From Mycobacterium sp. D16R12 (GTDB lineage Bacteria > Actinomycetota > Actinomycetes > Mycobacteriales > Mycobacteriaceae), in NCBI RefSeq assembly GCF_002013465.1, contig NZ_MAFC01000021.1:124001-188000 (forward strand): DNA of 64,000 nt. The letters run 5' to 3'. Made by a program: the position numbers and the translations under genes. Position 1 is the stretch's first letter. Each line of letters opens with the position of its first letter. The notes below the pieces were generated by a model that saw only the letters and a list, made by a program, of their open reading frames with translations, had not been told where the DNA came from and did no database searches. Shown in pieces: positions 7,421-16,906 of this stretch.

Positions 7421-8374
7421 ATGCCGACATCGTCCGATGTACTTCGCCCAAGAGGCTCATCACCAGCCGAGTCATACGAGTTGTCGCACTTGAACGCCCT
7501 GGAAGCTGAGGCGGTCTATATATTCCGCGAAGTGGCGGCAACCTTTGAACGGCCCGTGTTGCTGTTCTCCGGCGGCAAGGATTCGGTGGTTATGCTGCAC
7601 GTCGCCGCCAAGGCATTCTGGCCATCCCCCCTGCCCTTGCCCGTGATGCACATCGACACCGGGCACAATTTCGACGAGGTCATCACCTTCCGCGACGAGA
7701 CCGTCAGCCGCTACAGCCTGCGCCTGGAAATCGGCAGCGTGCAGGACGACATCGACTCCGGTGCGGTCGTCGAGGAGACCGGGCCGGGCGCCACTCGTAA
7801 CCGTCTGCAGACCGCCACCCTGTTGCGCAGCATCAACGAGCACCGCTTCGATGCCGTGTTCGGCGGCGCCCGCCGCGACGAGGAGAAGGCCCGCGCCAAG
7901 GAGCGGGTGTTCAGTTTCCGCGATGAATTCGGCCAGTGGGACCCTCGCGCACAGCGCCCCGAACTCTGGAACATCTACAACGGCCGCCATCGTAAGGGTG
8001 AACACATCCGAGTGTTCCCGCTATCCAACTGGACCGAGCTGGACATTTGGCAGTACATCGAATCGGAGAACATCACGCTGCCGCCGTTGTACTACGCACA
8101 CCGGCGCAATGTGGTGGAGCGCGACGGAATGCTTTTGGCAGACACCAGGTTCCTCACCCTGCAGCCGGGCGAGGAGCTTGTCGAAAAGTCGGTCCGGTTC
8201 CGGACCATCGGCGATGCCACCTGCACGGGAGCCGTCGAGTCCATCGCGACAACCTCCAGCGCGGTGGTGGAAGAGGTTGCCGCCACCCGCATCACAGAGC
8301 GGGGAGCCACCCGCGCCGACGATCGGATCTCCGAGGCCGGTATGGAAGACCGCAAGAAGGAAGGGTATTTCTGA
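7421..8374 (+). CDS. cysD: Sulfate adenylyltransferase subunit 2
   Basis: A 317-residue ATP pyrophosphatase-type subunit that, with CysN, forms adenosine 5'-phosphosulfate (APS) from ATP and sulfate. The PP-loop is SGGKDS at residues 50-55, and the C-terminus RISEAGMEDRKKEGYF is typical of CysD. The start chosen is ATG 7421 with GGAG at 7409-7412. The in-frame ATG at 7385 would bring the shared regulatory element into the coding region and lacks a good ribosome site. The stop overlaps the cysN start (TGATG). Upstream are a terminator, a promoter with a KstR-type box, and the element shared with the sulfotransferase operon. Confidence 0.95.
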   Translation: MPTSSDVLRPRGSSPAESYELSHLNALEAEAVYIFREVAATFERPVLLFSGGKDSVVMLHVAAKAFWPSPLPLPVMHIDTGHNFDEVITFRDETVSRYSLRLEIGSVQDDIDSGAVVEETGPGATRNRLQTATLLRSINEHRFDAVFGGARRDEEKARAKERVFSFRDEFGQWDPRAQRPELWNIYNGRHRKGEHIRVFPLSNWTELDIWQYIESENITLPPLYYAHRRNVVERDGMLLADTRFLTLQPGEELVEKSVRFRTIGDATCTGAVESIATTSSAVVEEVAATRITERGATRADDRISEAGMEDRKKEGYF

Positions 8375-10287
8375 TGAGCCGCTTGCACACCATCGAAACC
8401 ACAGAGCCGGCCCAGGAACTCATCCGCATCGCCACCGCGGGCAGCGTCGACGACGGCAAGTCCACCCTCATCGGCCGCCTGCTGTACGACTCGAAGTCGA
8501 TCTTCGCCGATCAGCTTGCCGCAGTGGAAGCCAGCAGCAAGGCCAAAGGCGAGACACAGACCAATCTGGCGCTGCTGACCGACGGCCTGCGCGCCGAACG
8601 TGAGCAGGGAATCACGATCGACGTCGCACACCGCTATTTCTCCACGCCGGTGCGCAAATTCATCATCGCCGATACCCCCGGGCACGAGCAGTACACCCGC
8701 AACATGGTGACCGGCGCCTCCACCGCCGACCTGGCGATCATTCTTGTCGATGCCCGTAATGGCTTGACCCAGCAGACCCGCCGGCACGCGTTCATCACCT
8801 CACTTCTCGGTGTGGAGCACGTGGTGTTGTGCATCAACAAGATGGACCTGGTCGACTGGTCGCCTCAGCGATTCGACGAAATCAAAGAGGAGTTCCGCAG
8901 ATTCGCCACCAAACTAGAGCTGCATGACCTGACGGTCATCCCCGTGTCGGCATTGCTCGGCGACAACATCGTCACCCGGTCCACCAACACACCGTGGTAT
9001 GAGGGCCCGTCGTTGTTGCATCACATTGAGCAGGTGCATATTTCGTCGGACCGCAACCTCATCGACGCGCGCTTTCCCATCCAATACGTCATCCGCCCTC
9101 AAGGCGGTGCGGCGGCACCCGGTGCCGACCGGATCACCGATCTGCACGACTTCCGGGCAGTGTCCGGAACGGTCGCGAGCGGTGTGTTCAAGCCCGGCGA
9201 TGAGATCGTCGCGCTGCCATCCGGTTTCACCTCAACGGTGTCGGCGATCTGGGGTCCCGGCGGGTCCGTGGTGGACGAGGCATTCGCCGGGAGCGCGGTG
9301 AGCGTGCAACTCGCGGACCAGTTGGACCTGGGGCGCGGCGACATGCTCTGCCGTCCGAACAACCGGCCGCTGGTCGGTGCGCAGGTCGATGCCATGGTGT
9401 GCTGGTTCACCGATGTGTCCACCCTGTCCGAGGGATCGCGATTCGTGATGCAGCACGCGAATTCGACCGTGAAGGCGTCCATCGCCGGGCTTGACTACCG
9501 GCTCGATGTGAACAGCCTGCATCGCGACCAAGAGGCAAAGGAGTTGAAACTCAACGAAATCGGACGTGTGCAGCTACGGCTGCAGCGACCGATCATGTTC
9601 GACCCCTACCGGCGCAACCGGACCACAGGCAGCTTCATCCTGATCGACGAGGCCACCAACAACACGGTGGCGGCGGGCATGATCTCCGGCCCGACGCTGC
9701 ACCAATCCAAGGTGGTCTGGCACTCCTCCGCGGTTTCGCGCGACGAGCGCTCCACCAAGGGCGGGACGATATGGATCACCGGGCTCTCCGCTTCCGGAAA
9801 GTCCACCGTGGCGGTCGAATTGGAGCGACGACTGGTAGCGATGGGCATCCCCGCCTATCGGCTCGATGGCGACAATCTGCGACACGGTCTCAACGCCGAC
9901 CTCGGGTTCTCCGCGGCCGACCGCGCTGAGAACGTGCGCCGCGTCGGTGCCGTCGCCCAGATTCTCGCCGACTCCGGCGTTGTCGCGGTGGCCGCACTCA
10001 TCAGTCCGTATCAGGCCGATCGGGACAAGATCCGGTACCAGCATGAAGTGGCCGGGCTGCCGTTCGTCGAGGTGTTCGTCGACACCCCGGTCGAGATCTG
10101 CGAACAGCGTGACCCGAAGGGCATGTACGCCAAGGCACGCGCCGGCGAGATCAGTGACTTCACCGGAGTCAATGCGCCCTACGAAGCTCCCGAGAAGGCC
10201 GAGCTGGTGCTGCGCCCCGACGATGACGCCAAAGGAAACCCGGAGCAGCAGGCGGCCACAATCCTGGACTACTGGTTGTCGGTTTAG
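8374..10287 (+). CDS. cysNC: Bifunctional sulfate adenylyltransferase subunit 1 / APS kinase
   Basis: A 637-residue fusion. Residues 1 to about 430 are the CysN GTPase, with P-loop GSVDDGKS (23-30), switch motif DTPGHEQY and specificity motif NKMD; it drives APS formation by CysD. From about residue 460 follows the CysC APS kinase with its own P-loop GLSASGKS near 470 and the motifs RLDGDNLRHGLN and FVEVFVDTPVEICEQRDPKGMYAKARAG; it phosphorylates APS to PAPS. The CysN-CysC fusion is the usual mycobacterial arrangement. ATG 8374 overlaps the cysD stop by one base. The first 14 bases around the start match the dispersed repeat at 2975. The gene runs four bases into the convergent ligase gene. 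Confidence 0.96.
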   Translation: MSRLHTIETTEPAQELIRIATAGSVDDGKSTLIGRLLYDSKSIFADQLAAVEASSKAKGETQTNLALLTDGLRAEREQGITIDVAHRYFSTPVRKFIIADTPGHEQYTRNMVTGASTADLAIILVDARNGLTQQTRRHAFITSLLGVEHVVLCINKMDLVDWSPQRFDEIKEEFRRFATKLELHDLTVIPVSALLGDNIVTRSTNTPWYEGPSLLHHIEQVHISSDRNLIDARFPIQYVIRPQGGAAAPGADRITDLHDFRAVSGTVASGVFKPGDEIVALPSGFTSTVSAIWGPGGSVVDEAFAGSAVSVQLADQLDLGRGDMLCRPNNRPLVGAQVDAMVCWFTDVSTLSEGSRFVMQHANSTVKASIAGLDYRLDVNSLHRDQEAKELKLNEIGRVQLRLQRPIMFDPYRRNRTTGSFILIDEATNNTVAAGMISGPTLHQSKVVWHSSAVSRDERSTKGGTIWITGLSASGKSTVAVELERRLVAMGIPAYRLDGDNLRHGLNADLGFSAADRAENVRRVGAVAQILADSGVVAVAALISPYQADRDKIRYQHEVAGLPFVEVFVDTPVEICEQRDPKGMYAKARAGEISDFTGVNAPYEAPEKAELVLRPDDDAKGNPEQQAATILDYWLSV

Positions 10288-11405
10288 CGCTCGGGCTCCA
10301 ACTCGTTGACCACCGAGTCCACCACCGCACCCAGATCGCCGTCGTGCTCTTCGGCCACGCGCCGCTGGCGCTGATAGGACCCGCCGTGGCGGTAAATCTC
10401 TTCCACCGCGGCCAGCTCGGTCTCGCATTCCAGCAGCCTTGCGATAGGTTGCAGCCGAGTCAGCAGATCGTCGAGATCCTCGGTCACCAATCTCTCGTTG
10501 CTGTCCTCGTCCAGGATGATGACCGCGTCAAGACCATAACGCGCACTGCGCCATTTGTTTTCCTGCACATGCCAGGGCGGCATGGTGGGCAGTGATTCCC
10601 CCGCCTCCAGCTTGCGATCCAGATCCACCACCAGACAATGCGTGAGCGCTACCAGCGCCTCAAGTTCGGCGACATTGGAGATCCCATCGAAGATACGAAC
10701 CTCGACCGTGCCCAGTGCCGGTGAAGGCCTGATATCCCAACGGATTTCGTTGAGCTGGTCGATAATTCCGGTCTTCATCTGATCATCGACGAAGCCCTCA
10801 AACTGCTCCCAGGTCTGAAAGTGGAACGGCAGACCGGCGGTGGGCAGCTGCTGGAACATCATGGCCCGGTTACTCGCGTACCCGGTATCTTGCCCCTCCC
10901 ACATCGGGGAGGACGCCGACAGCGCCAAAAGGTGCGGGTAGTAATTGAGCATCGACGTGACGATCGGCATCACCTTGTGTTTGGAGGAGACACCGACATG
11001 CACGTGCACGCCCCAGATCAACATCTGCCGCCCCCACCATTGGGTGCGGGCAATCAGCTCGTCGTACCGCGGCGCGTCGGTGAGCTGTTGCGCCGACCAG
11101 CGGGCGAAGGGATGTGTACCGGCGCAAAACAGGTCCATACCCATCGAGCGCACGGTCGGTCGCACCGTCGCAAGAGTTCCCTGCAGGTCTTGCATCGCTT
11201 CGGCGACCGTCCCGCAGATGCCCGTCACCACCTCGATGGTGTTGCGCAGCAGCTCCTTGTGAACGTGCGGAGTCTCACCGATCGCCGCCAGCACCGCGGA
11301 GGCTTCGTTGGTGAGGTCCCGGGTCTGGGCGTCGACGAGCGCGAATTCCCACTCCACCCCTAGCGTGGGCCGCGGCGACCCGCGAAATTCGATCGGACGA
11401 GCCAC
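10284..11405 (-). CDS. YbdK-type carboxylate-amine ligase (glutamate-cysteine ligase family), Rv0433-like
   Basis: A 373-residue member of the GCS2 ATP-dependent carboxylate-amine ligase family, close in length to Rv0433. Hallmarks are PTLGVEWEFALVD near the N-terminus, HPFARW, QMLIWGVHVHVGVSSKHK and RPSPALGTVEVRIFDG, which form the Mg-ATP and substrate site. E. coli YbdK shows weak glutamate-cysteine ligase activity; mycobacteria lack glutathione, so the physiological product is unknown. Start is GTG 11405. It is the last gene of a leftward run with sodC, virR and the DUF3263 gene, conserved with Rv0430-Rv0433. Confidence 0.9.
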   Translation of the reverse strand: MARPIEFRGSPRPTLGVEWEFALVDAQTRDLTNEASAVLAAIGETPHVHKELLRNTIEVVTGICGTVAEAMQDLQGTLATVRPTVRSMGMDLFCAGTHPFARWSAQQLTDAPRYDELIARTQWWGRQMLIWGVHVHVGVSSKHKVMPIVTSMLNYYPHLLALSASSPMWEGQDTGYASNRAMMFQQLPTAGLPFHFQTWEQFEGFVDDQMKTGIIDQLNEIRWDIRPSPALGTVEVRIFDGISNVAELEALVALTHCLVVDLDRKLEAGESLPTMPPWHVQENKWRSARYGLDAVIILDEDSNERLVTEDLDDLLTRLQPIARLLECETELAAVEEIYRHGGSYQRQRRVAEEHDGDLGAVVDSVVNELEPER

Positions 11406-11413
11406 CCTGACGG

Positions 11414-12133
11414 CTAGCCCGCGTCGATGAGACCGCAGGCAACACGCTTGCCCGCGTCGCCGGTCGACTTCGTGGTGTCGTCGGGGCCGGCAGTGCCGTT
11501 GGCCTGGGTGTACCGCTCCGGCGGAATGTTGGCGAAGTTATCCGCCTTCTCGTGGATGATGATCGCTGTGCCGTTGCCAGCGGTCAGATCATCCTTGGTG
11601 AACGAGTCAGCAGTGGTAACCAGCTCACCGGAGCCGTCCTTGAGGATGTTCAGTGACACCAGGTCGCCACTGGACGGATGACCGGTGTATCCGGGCACGT
11701 TGAAATGTCCGCCAGCAGATAGGAAGTCACCCGGGGTGCCGCCGGCCGGCGCGGTGGAGTTGGGATCGCACTTCTTGAAGGAGTGGATGTGCAGCCCGTG
11801 GAACCCCGGGGTGAGCTTGCCAGTCTCCGTGGTCTTCACCGTGATGGTGGCGTACCCGTCCTGGAAAACGAACTCCGCCGATGCCACCGGGGTGCCGTCG
11901 GCAAGCTTGAGCGTGGCATTGAGCTTTTCGCCCGACGGGATCGGCCGCTCACCGCCTCCATGGCCCCCGTGCTCGCCCGCGGCCGACGGCGCGGTGGAAC
12001 CTGTCCACACCGGAGGCGTGGTGCCGGGCGTGGTGCTGGCCGGCTGATCCGGGGAGCATCCACTCACGGACAAGGCAACGGCAGCAAGGGTTCCGGCGGC
12101 GAGAACGGCGGGCTTAACCATGGGGCTCATCAT
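11414..12133 (-). CDS. sodC: Cu/Zn superoxide dismutase, lipoprotein
   Basis: A 239-residue envelope protein. The lipobox LSVSGC near residue 26 follows a short hydrophobic signal, so it is likely lipid-anchored outside the membrane, where it removes superoxide. The SOD fold is visible from about residue 70, with [13 protein letters not shown] (copper ligands and the disulfide Cys), [18 protein letters not shown] (zinc loop) and [11 protein letters not shown]. The C-terminal RVACGLI supplies the partner Cys. A His/Gly stretch ([10 protein letters not shown], about residues 53-62) between anchor and domain might bind metal. Start ATG 12133 (or the adjacent ATG 12130) follows AGGAGA. Orthologue of Rv0432 by order. 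Confidence 0.95.
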   Translation of the reverse strand: MMSPMVKPAVLAAGTLAAVALSVSGCSPDQPASTTPGTTPPVWTGSTAPSAAGEHGGHGGGERPIPSGEKLNATLKLADGTPVASAEFVFQDGYATITVKTTETGKLTPGFHGLHIHSFKKCDPNSTAPAGGTPGDFLSAGGHFNVPGYTGHPSSGDLVSLNILKDGSGELVTTADSFTKDDLTAGNGTAIIIHEKADNFANIPPERYTQANGTAGPDDTTKSTGDAGKRVACGLIDAG

Positions 12134-12196
12134 GCCATCTCTCCTACAGCCCGTAGCACCCAGTGGTAGACCTGAAGTGCTGATCCGTCAGATCAA

Positions 12197-12661
12197 TCAG
12201 ATGGCGACGGCGACCACGACACCCGGCGGCTGTTCGACGAGCTCAGGTGCACGCGGTGCGGCCTGAACGCCGAGCACCTTGGCGATTTCGTGGGCGGCTT
12301 CTTCTTCTCCGGCAGTCTTGCCGAAGAAGACGGTCGTCACGTTCACTTCGGGCATGGGCAGGTTGCCTACTTCGGCGACCTTCCAGCCGGCGGCCGCGAC
12401 CTGGTCGGCGGCACCACGCGCCAAGTCGGGCACCGAGGTGGTGTTGTAGACACGAACCTCGGGCTTTGGCGCGGGGGGCGGTGTCGTCGACTTAGGGGCC
12501 GCGCTGGCGCTTACCGACGTGGACGTCGAGTCCGATGATGAGGACTTATCGGATCCGAGGGCGTTGAATCCGACGAGCAGGAAGATCACGCCGAGAAACA
12601 GCAGCACCATCACCATGGCACGTAGCGGGAGGCCATGAGAATCGGGTACGCGTTCGTTCAT
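12197..12661 (-). CDS. virR: LytR C-terminal domain membrane protein, VirR (Rv0431) homologue
   Basis: A 154-residue protein with a short cytoplasmic tail, one membrane segment (about residues 14-34, AMVMVLLFLGVIFLLVGFNAL), a Ser/Thr/Pro-rich linker and an extracellular LytR_C domain from about residue 66 (VRVYNTTSVPDLARGAADQVAAAGWKVAEVGNL). In M. tuberculosis VirR limits vesicle release and affects envelope integrity. Gene order next to sodC and the DUF3263 gene supports orthology. Confidence 0.88.
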   Translation of the reverse strand: MNERVPDSHGLPLRAMVMVLLFLGVIFLLVGFNALGSDKSSSSDSTSTSVSASAAPKSTTPPPAPKPEVRVYNTTSVPDLARGAADQVAAAGWKVAEVGNLPMPEVNVTTVFFGKTAGEEEAAHEIAKVLGVQAAPRAPELVEQPPGVVVAVAI

Positions 12662-12722
12662 CGTGAATCCACAATACGGTCCGTGGGCGCCAGCACCTAT
12701 TCAGCCGGCTACGCCGAGACCG

Positions 12723-13070
12723 CTATGTGACCTCAAAACCCAGGCGGCGTGCCGCGCGGGCCTTCTGACGGCTCGCGCGGAGCCGGCGGAGCCGTTTGAC
12801 CAGCATCGGGTCCGCTGCCAGGGCCTCGTGACGATCCACCAGGGCATTCAACACCTGGTAGTAGCGGGTGGCCGACATGCCGAACAGCTCCTTGATGGCG
12901 TCTTCCTTGGAACCCGCGTACTTCCACCACTGCCGCTCGAACGCCAGGATGTCATGCTCGCGTCGGCTCAGACCGGCCGCGATCTCGACTCCGTCCGAGC
13001 CGACGGCAGGCGAGTCCTGACCAGCGTCTGCAGCCTTTGACTGCTCAGCTCGCGCCTGGGCGCCGTCCAT
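12723..13070 (-). CDS. DUF3263-family protein, Rv0430-like
   Basis: A 115-residue cytosolic protein starting at ATG 13070 with AGGAG about seven bases upstream. The central part (about residues 35-75, REHDILAFERQWWKYAGSKEDAIKELFGMSATRYYQVLNAL) is the DUF3263 signature and looks like a small helix-turn-helix. The C-terminus is Arg/Lys-rich (RRLRASRQKARAARR), which fits nucleic acid binding. It probably heads the transcript that continues into virR; a regulatory role is inferred, not known. Confidence 0.85.
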   Translation of the reverse strand: MDGAQARAEQSKAADAGQDSPAVGSDGVEIAAGLSRREHDILAFERQWWKYAGSKEDAIKELFGMSATRYYQVLNALVDRHEALAADPMLVKRLRRLRASRQKARAARRLGFEVT

Positions 13071-13247
13071 AAAAGCTCCTGACCCAACCGGGGCGTTCGT
13101 TGTCTTGTCTGTCGATCGATCGCGTTCACTGCAACACCAAAAATTACAACACTGTGGTTCGGCGATATTTAACCACGCTCAAAGGGCAACTGCGGCTAGC
13201 CAACCCCGCGCGTCGGCCCTCAATACCAAGCCGATAGCTTGCCTTCC

Positions 13248-13841
13248 GTGGCTATTGTTCCCATTTGCATCGTCGGCGACCCGGTGCTGCACACGCCTAC
13301 CGAGGCCGTCCCGGTCGGTCCCGACGGTTCGCTGCCCGCCGATCTACCCGAGCTGATCGCGAACATGTACGAGACCATGGACGCCGCCAATGGCGTCGGG
13401 CTCGCCGCCAACCAGATCGGCGTGCCCCTGCGCCTGTTCGTCTACGACTGCGCGGATACCCGTGGCGGCGGAACCCGCCATCGCGGGGTGGTGATCAACC
13501 CCGTCCTGGAAACCTCCCAGATCCCCGAGACCATGCCCGACCCGGACGACGACGAGGAGGGCTGCCTCTCGGTGCCCGGTGAGTCCTTCCCCACCGGACG
13601 CGCGGACTGGGCACGGGTCACCGGTCTGGACGCCGACGGCAAAGAGATCACCCTAGAGGGCACCGATCTGTTCGCGCGCATGCTGCAGCATGAGACCGGA
13701 CATCTGGACGGCTTCCTCTATATAGACACGTTGATTGGGCGCAACGCCAGGGCTGCCAAGCGCGCGGTCAAGTCCAATGGTTGGGGTGTGCCCGGATTGA
13801 GCTGGACGCCAGGGCAAGTCGCCGATCCGTTCGGCCATTAG
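13248..13841 (+). CDS. def: Peptide deformylase
   Basis: A 197-residue metalloenzyme that removes the N-formyl group from new proteins. All three family motifs are present: [18 protein letters not shown] with metal ligand Cys106, and QHETGHLDG with His148, Glu149 and His152. GTG 13248 is chosen because it gives the family's usual start ([15 protein letters not shown]) and the 197-residue length; no clear ribosome site is visible. The C-terminus is followed at 15 bases by the acetyltransferase gene. It is divergent from the DUF3263 gene across 177 bases that hold no other recognised gene. Confidence 0.96.
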   Translation: MAIVPICIVGDPVLHTPTEAVPVGPDGSLPADLPELIANMYETMDAANGVGLAANQIGVPLRLFVYDCADTRGGGTRHRGVVINPVLETSQIPETMPDPDDDEEGCLSVPGESFPTGRADWARVTGLDADGKEITLEGTDLFARMLQHETGHLDGFLYIDTLIGRNARAAKRAVKSNGWGVPGLSWTPGQVADPFGH

Positions 13842-13855
13842 AACGGCGCTGCACC

Positions 13856-14755
13856 GTGTCCCTGCCTGAACTCGGAGCACGGGTAGCCATCCGCAGCCGA
13901 CGCCCGGCCGGTTCGGTGCCCCCGTTCACTGACACCGTCGGCGAGTTGGTGGCGACCGATCCGGTGGTGCGGATACTTCATAAATCCGGTGCGGTGGTGG
14001 ATATTTCAGCCGCCGACATCGTATCGGTGCGCGTGCTGCCGCCGGTTCCGGTGCTGAATCGGGACATCAGGTCGGCGCAGCGAGCCGCGGCCTTTGCGTG
14101 GCCGGGCATCGAGCACGATTGGGTGGACGGATGGTTCGTCAGAGCCTCGGGAGGACACACACATCGCGGTAATTCCGCTGTACCACTGGAACACTCGGCG
14201 TCACCGCGATCGCTCGGCGACGTGGCCGCGTGGTACTCCGAACACCGACTGCCCACCCTGTTGTGCCTGCCGGACCGGTTGATTCACCCGCCGAATAAGC
14301 TGGCCACCAACGGCGAAACCGTGGTGATGGTGCGCGATCTCGATGCGGCCCGCTCGGAGCCCCTCCCGTCGGAGCCATCCTCGGGTTGGCTTGCCCTGCA
14401 TGGAGATAACCACCCCCTGACGGAGCAGGTGCTGACGGCGGTGGTCGACGGGATACTGGGCTTCGCGTCCGTCACCGACAACGGTCCTGCCGTTGCCATC
14501 GCACGGGGCGCCGTCACCGAGCGCTGGCTCGGCATCTCCGCGGTGCAGGTTGCCGAGACCCATCGACGTCGCGGACTGGCCCGGCAGGTGTGTGAGGTAC
14601 TGCTGGGCTGGGGTGCCGCGCAGGGTGCCCGTCGTGCGTACGTCCAGGTGCGCGCCGAGAACGCCGCAGCGTTAGCGCTCTATCCGACCTTGGGTTTTAT
14701 CGAGCAGCATCGGTACCGGTATGCGCATATCGAGGCTGTCAGCATCGAAAAGTAG
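13856..14755 (+). CDS. GNAT-family N-acetyltransferase, Rv0428c-like
   Basis: A 299-residue protein with GTG start 14 bases after def. The C-terminal half has the acetyl-CoA-binding motif (VAETHRRRGLARQVCEVLLGWGA) and the motif B region (AYVQVRAENAAALALYPTLGFIEQHRYRYA). The N-terminal ~60 residues look like a small beta barrel (LGARVAIRSRRPAG...VVRILHKSGAVVDI) and a second degenerate GNAT half may lie between. The substrate is unknown. Order def-GNAT-xthA matches Rv0429c-Rv0427c. It ends nine bases before xthA, so the three genes are probably cotranscribed. Confidence 0.88.
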   Translation: MSLPELGARVAIRSRRPAGSVPPFTDTVGELVATDPVVRILHKSGAVVDISAADIVSVRVLPPVPVLNRDIRSAQRAAAFAWPGIEHDWVDGWFVRASGGHTHRGNSAVPLEHSASPRSLGDVAAWYSEHRLPTLLCLPDRLIHPPNKLATNGETVVMVRDLDAARSEPLPSEPSSGWLALHGDNHPLTEQVLTAVVDGILGFASVTDNGPAVAIARGAVTERWLGISAVQVAETHRRRGLARQVCEVLLGWGAAQGARRAYVQVRAENAAALALYPTLGFIEQHRYRYAHIEAVSIEK

Positions 14756-14764
14756 GGTGACGTC

Positions 14765-15565
14765 ATGCGATTGGCCACCTGGAATGTGAACTCCATCCGT
14801 GCCCGTGCCGACAGGGTGATCTCCTGGCTGGAACGCTCCGGCACCGACGTGCTCGCCATGCAGGAAACCAAGTGCTCCGACAAGCAGTTCCCCATGCAGG
14901 CGTTCACCGATGCCGGGTACGAGGTGGCGCACGTGGGGTTCAGCCAGTGGAATGGGGTCGCCATCGCCTCCCGGGTCGGCCTGCAGGACGTGACCGTCGG
15001 GTTCGAGGGGCAGCCCGGGTGGACGTCCGGTGCGGATGTCGAGGAGGCCGCCGAGGCCCGCGCACTAGGCGCCACCTGCAACGGGGTGCGAGTGTGGAGC
15101 CTGTATGTCCCGAACGGCCGGACGCTGGAGGATCCGCACTACCAGTACAAGCTGCGGTGGCTGTCGGCTTTGCGTGACGAGGCCGCCGGCTGGCTCGCGG
15201 CCGATCCCGCGGCGCAGGTCGCGCTGGTGGGCGACTGGAACATCGCGCCCACCGACGACGACATCTGGAGTGTCGAGGCTTATGAGGGCAGCACCCACGT
15301 GTCCGAACCTGAACGCACCGCGTTCACCGCGATGAACAACGCCGGGTACGCCGATGTGGTGCGCCCGTTCACCCCCGGTCCGGGCGTGTACACGTACTGG
15401 GATTACACGCAGCTGAGCTTCCCCAAGAAGCGAGGGATGCGCATCGACTTCGTCCTCGGCTCACCGGAGTTCGCCAAGCGAGTGGGTGATGCCCACATCG
15501 ACCGCGAGGAACGTAAGGGCAAGGGCGCGAGCGACCACGCACCCGTCGTCGTCGATCTGGACTGA
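14765..15565 (+). CDS. xthA: Exodeoxyribonuclease III
   Basis: A 266-residue AP endonuclease/3'-exonuclease for base-excision repair. It has the EEP-superfamily motifs LATWNVNSIRAR at the start, MQETKCSD with the metal-binding Glu, LVGDWNIAPTDDDIW, RIDFVLGS and the C-terminal catalytic SDHAPVVVDL. AGGGTGA precedes the ATG. Length and motif spacing are normal for XthA. Confidence 0.95.
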   Translation: MRLATWNVNSIRARADRVISWLERSGTDVLAMQETKCSDKQFPMQAFTDAGYEVAHVGFSQWNGVAIASRVGLQDVTVGFEGQPGWTSGADVEEAAEARALGATCNGVRVWSLYVPNGRTLEDPHYQYKLRWLSALRDEAAGWLAADPAAQVALVGDWNIAPTDDDIWSVEAYEGSTHVSEPERTAFTAMNNAGYADVVRPFTPGPGVYTYWDYTQLSFPKKRGMRIDFVLGSPEFAKRVGDAHIDREERKGKGASDHAPVVVDLD

Positions 15566-15638
15566 CACCGGTGGCGAAGTAACCCGCGGCGAATCCCGCC
15601 CGCGCTACCCTCAGGGGACTAATGATCGAGGGGGTTCG

Positions 15639-16874
15639 ATGCACCGTTTTTGCGGTCTGGCGATTGCTCTTGCGCTCGGTCTAAGTGCTTGCACGCCACC
15701 TCCCGAGGGCATCGAGATCATGACCAACGGCGAGACGCCCACCGCGTTCTCACCCCCCACGACATCCCCGAAGGCGAAACCCAAGCCGACCATCGCACTC
15801 CCCACTCCGACGGGCAACATCGGAGATATCAAGCGCCGCAATCTATTCAACGAAGCCGTGCGGCTCACCAGTTCAATCGTTTCCCCGACGCTCGTTGAGC
15901 CTAGATTCGACACCGGCTCGGCAGGCGCCCGCATGCTGTACAAGGAGGGGCTGATAGACGACAGTCCCGGTGGCTCCGACAAACTCCTGGATAGCGTGAT
16001 CCGCGACTACGGATATGTCACCGGCGTCAGCGTCGCGCGTGAACCATCCGGAGACGCCACTACCACTGCCATCCTTCAGAACACCGTCTTGATCTTCAAG
16101 GACGAGGCGTCCGCACGAGCGGCCACTGAGGTTGGCTTCCGCCTCCGCGAAGAACGCGACCCCGATAGACCCACGCGGGTGCAGACCGAAGAGATTCCGG
16201 GCTTTCCTGAGGCTAAGGCATTTTCACGGCGCGTCGGCGAAGGTCAGGCTGTTTTCGCCTACACAACAGCCTTCGCGCAAATGGGGCCACTGGTAGTACG
16301 CATCTCTGTCGGTCAACAATCCGAGGCCGAAAGCATCGAGATCATCGCGCGTTACCTCACACTTCAGCTCGCCGAGTTGGATGGATTCACACCCACGCCG
16401 GTCGATCGGCTCAGTTCCCTTACGCCCCCTTTCGACCCTGACGGGTCCCTACTCAAGCTCGCCACCGACAAGACCGAATTCGCTCCATATGGCTCCGGTG
16501 GCGTCTTCGATGCAAAGGGCGCGCTGCTCTTCGAAGCCAACATTCAGTCATGGGCCGATCTGTACCGAAATGCAGGAGTCGATCGGCTCATCCTCGACGA
16601 GGCCGGAGAGGTGATCCGTGCGGCAGACGAGACCGGTGCCGCATTGTTGCTCGAAAAGGCCCGTCCCGAATTTCGGTCAAGAAAAGGCTATGAACCCACG
16701 GACGCACCGAATACGGTGCCCAGCGCGAACTGTCTGCAGTACGTCTCATCACCGCCCGTTGACGACCCGCTTCAACGGTGCCTGTTCATGCGCGGCCGGT
16801 ATGTCACTTTGGTCGAAGGCCTGCGATCGGTGATCGGTCAACGCGCCCAGGACCGGTGGAACCGCCTCGGCTAA
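15639..16874 (+). CDS. Putative mycobacterial lipoprotein of unknown function
   Basis: A 411-residue protein starting at ATG 15639 behind GAGGGGG. Residues 1-18 form a signal sequence ending in the lipobox LSAC, followed by a Pro/Thr/Lys linker to about residue 60. The remaining large domain has the layout of a mycobacterial lipoprotein family often annotated DUF7373 (with a paired cysteine region NCLQYVSSPPVDDPLQRCLFMRGRYVT near the C-terminus), which I name only tentatively. It interrupts the xthA-to-thiC neighbourhood and starts a block of envelope genes. The next gene begins 32 bases downstream. Confidence 0.75.
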   Translation: MHRFCGLAIALALGLSACTPPPEGIEIMTNGETPTAFSPPTTSPKAKPKPTIALPTPTGNIGDIKRRNLFNEAVRLTSSIVSPTLVEPRFDTGSAGARMLYKEGLIDDSPGGSDKLLDSVIRDYGYVTGVSVAREPSGDATTTAILQNTVLIFKDEASARAATEVGFRLREERDPDRPTRVQTEEIPGFPEAKAFSRRVGEGQAVFAYTTAFAQMGPLVVRISVGQQSEAESIEIIARYLTLQLAELDGFTPTPVDRLSSLTPPFDPDGSLLKLATDKTEFAPYGSGGVFDAKGALLFEANIQSWADLYRNAGVDRLILDEAGEVIRAADETGAALLLEKARPEFRSRKGYEPTDAPNTVPSANCLQYVSSPPVDDPLQRCLFMRGRYVTLVEGLRSVIGQRAQDRWNRLG

Positions 16875-16906
16875 CGGAAAGCTGCTGGGGACGAAGTTGC
16901 CATCGT

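Noticed and set aside
8047..8373. N-terminal extension of cysN
   Set aside because: It lies wholly inside cysD in another frame; the GTPase fold starts at ATG 8374, which overlaps the cysD stop.
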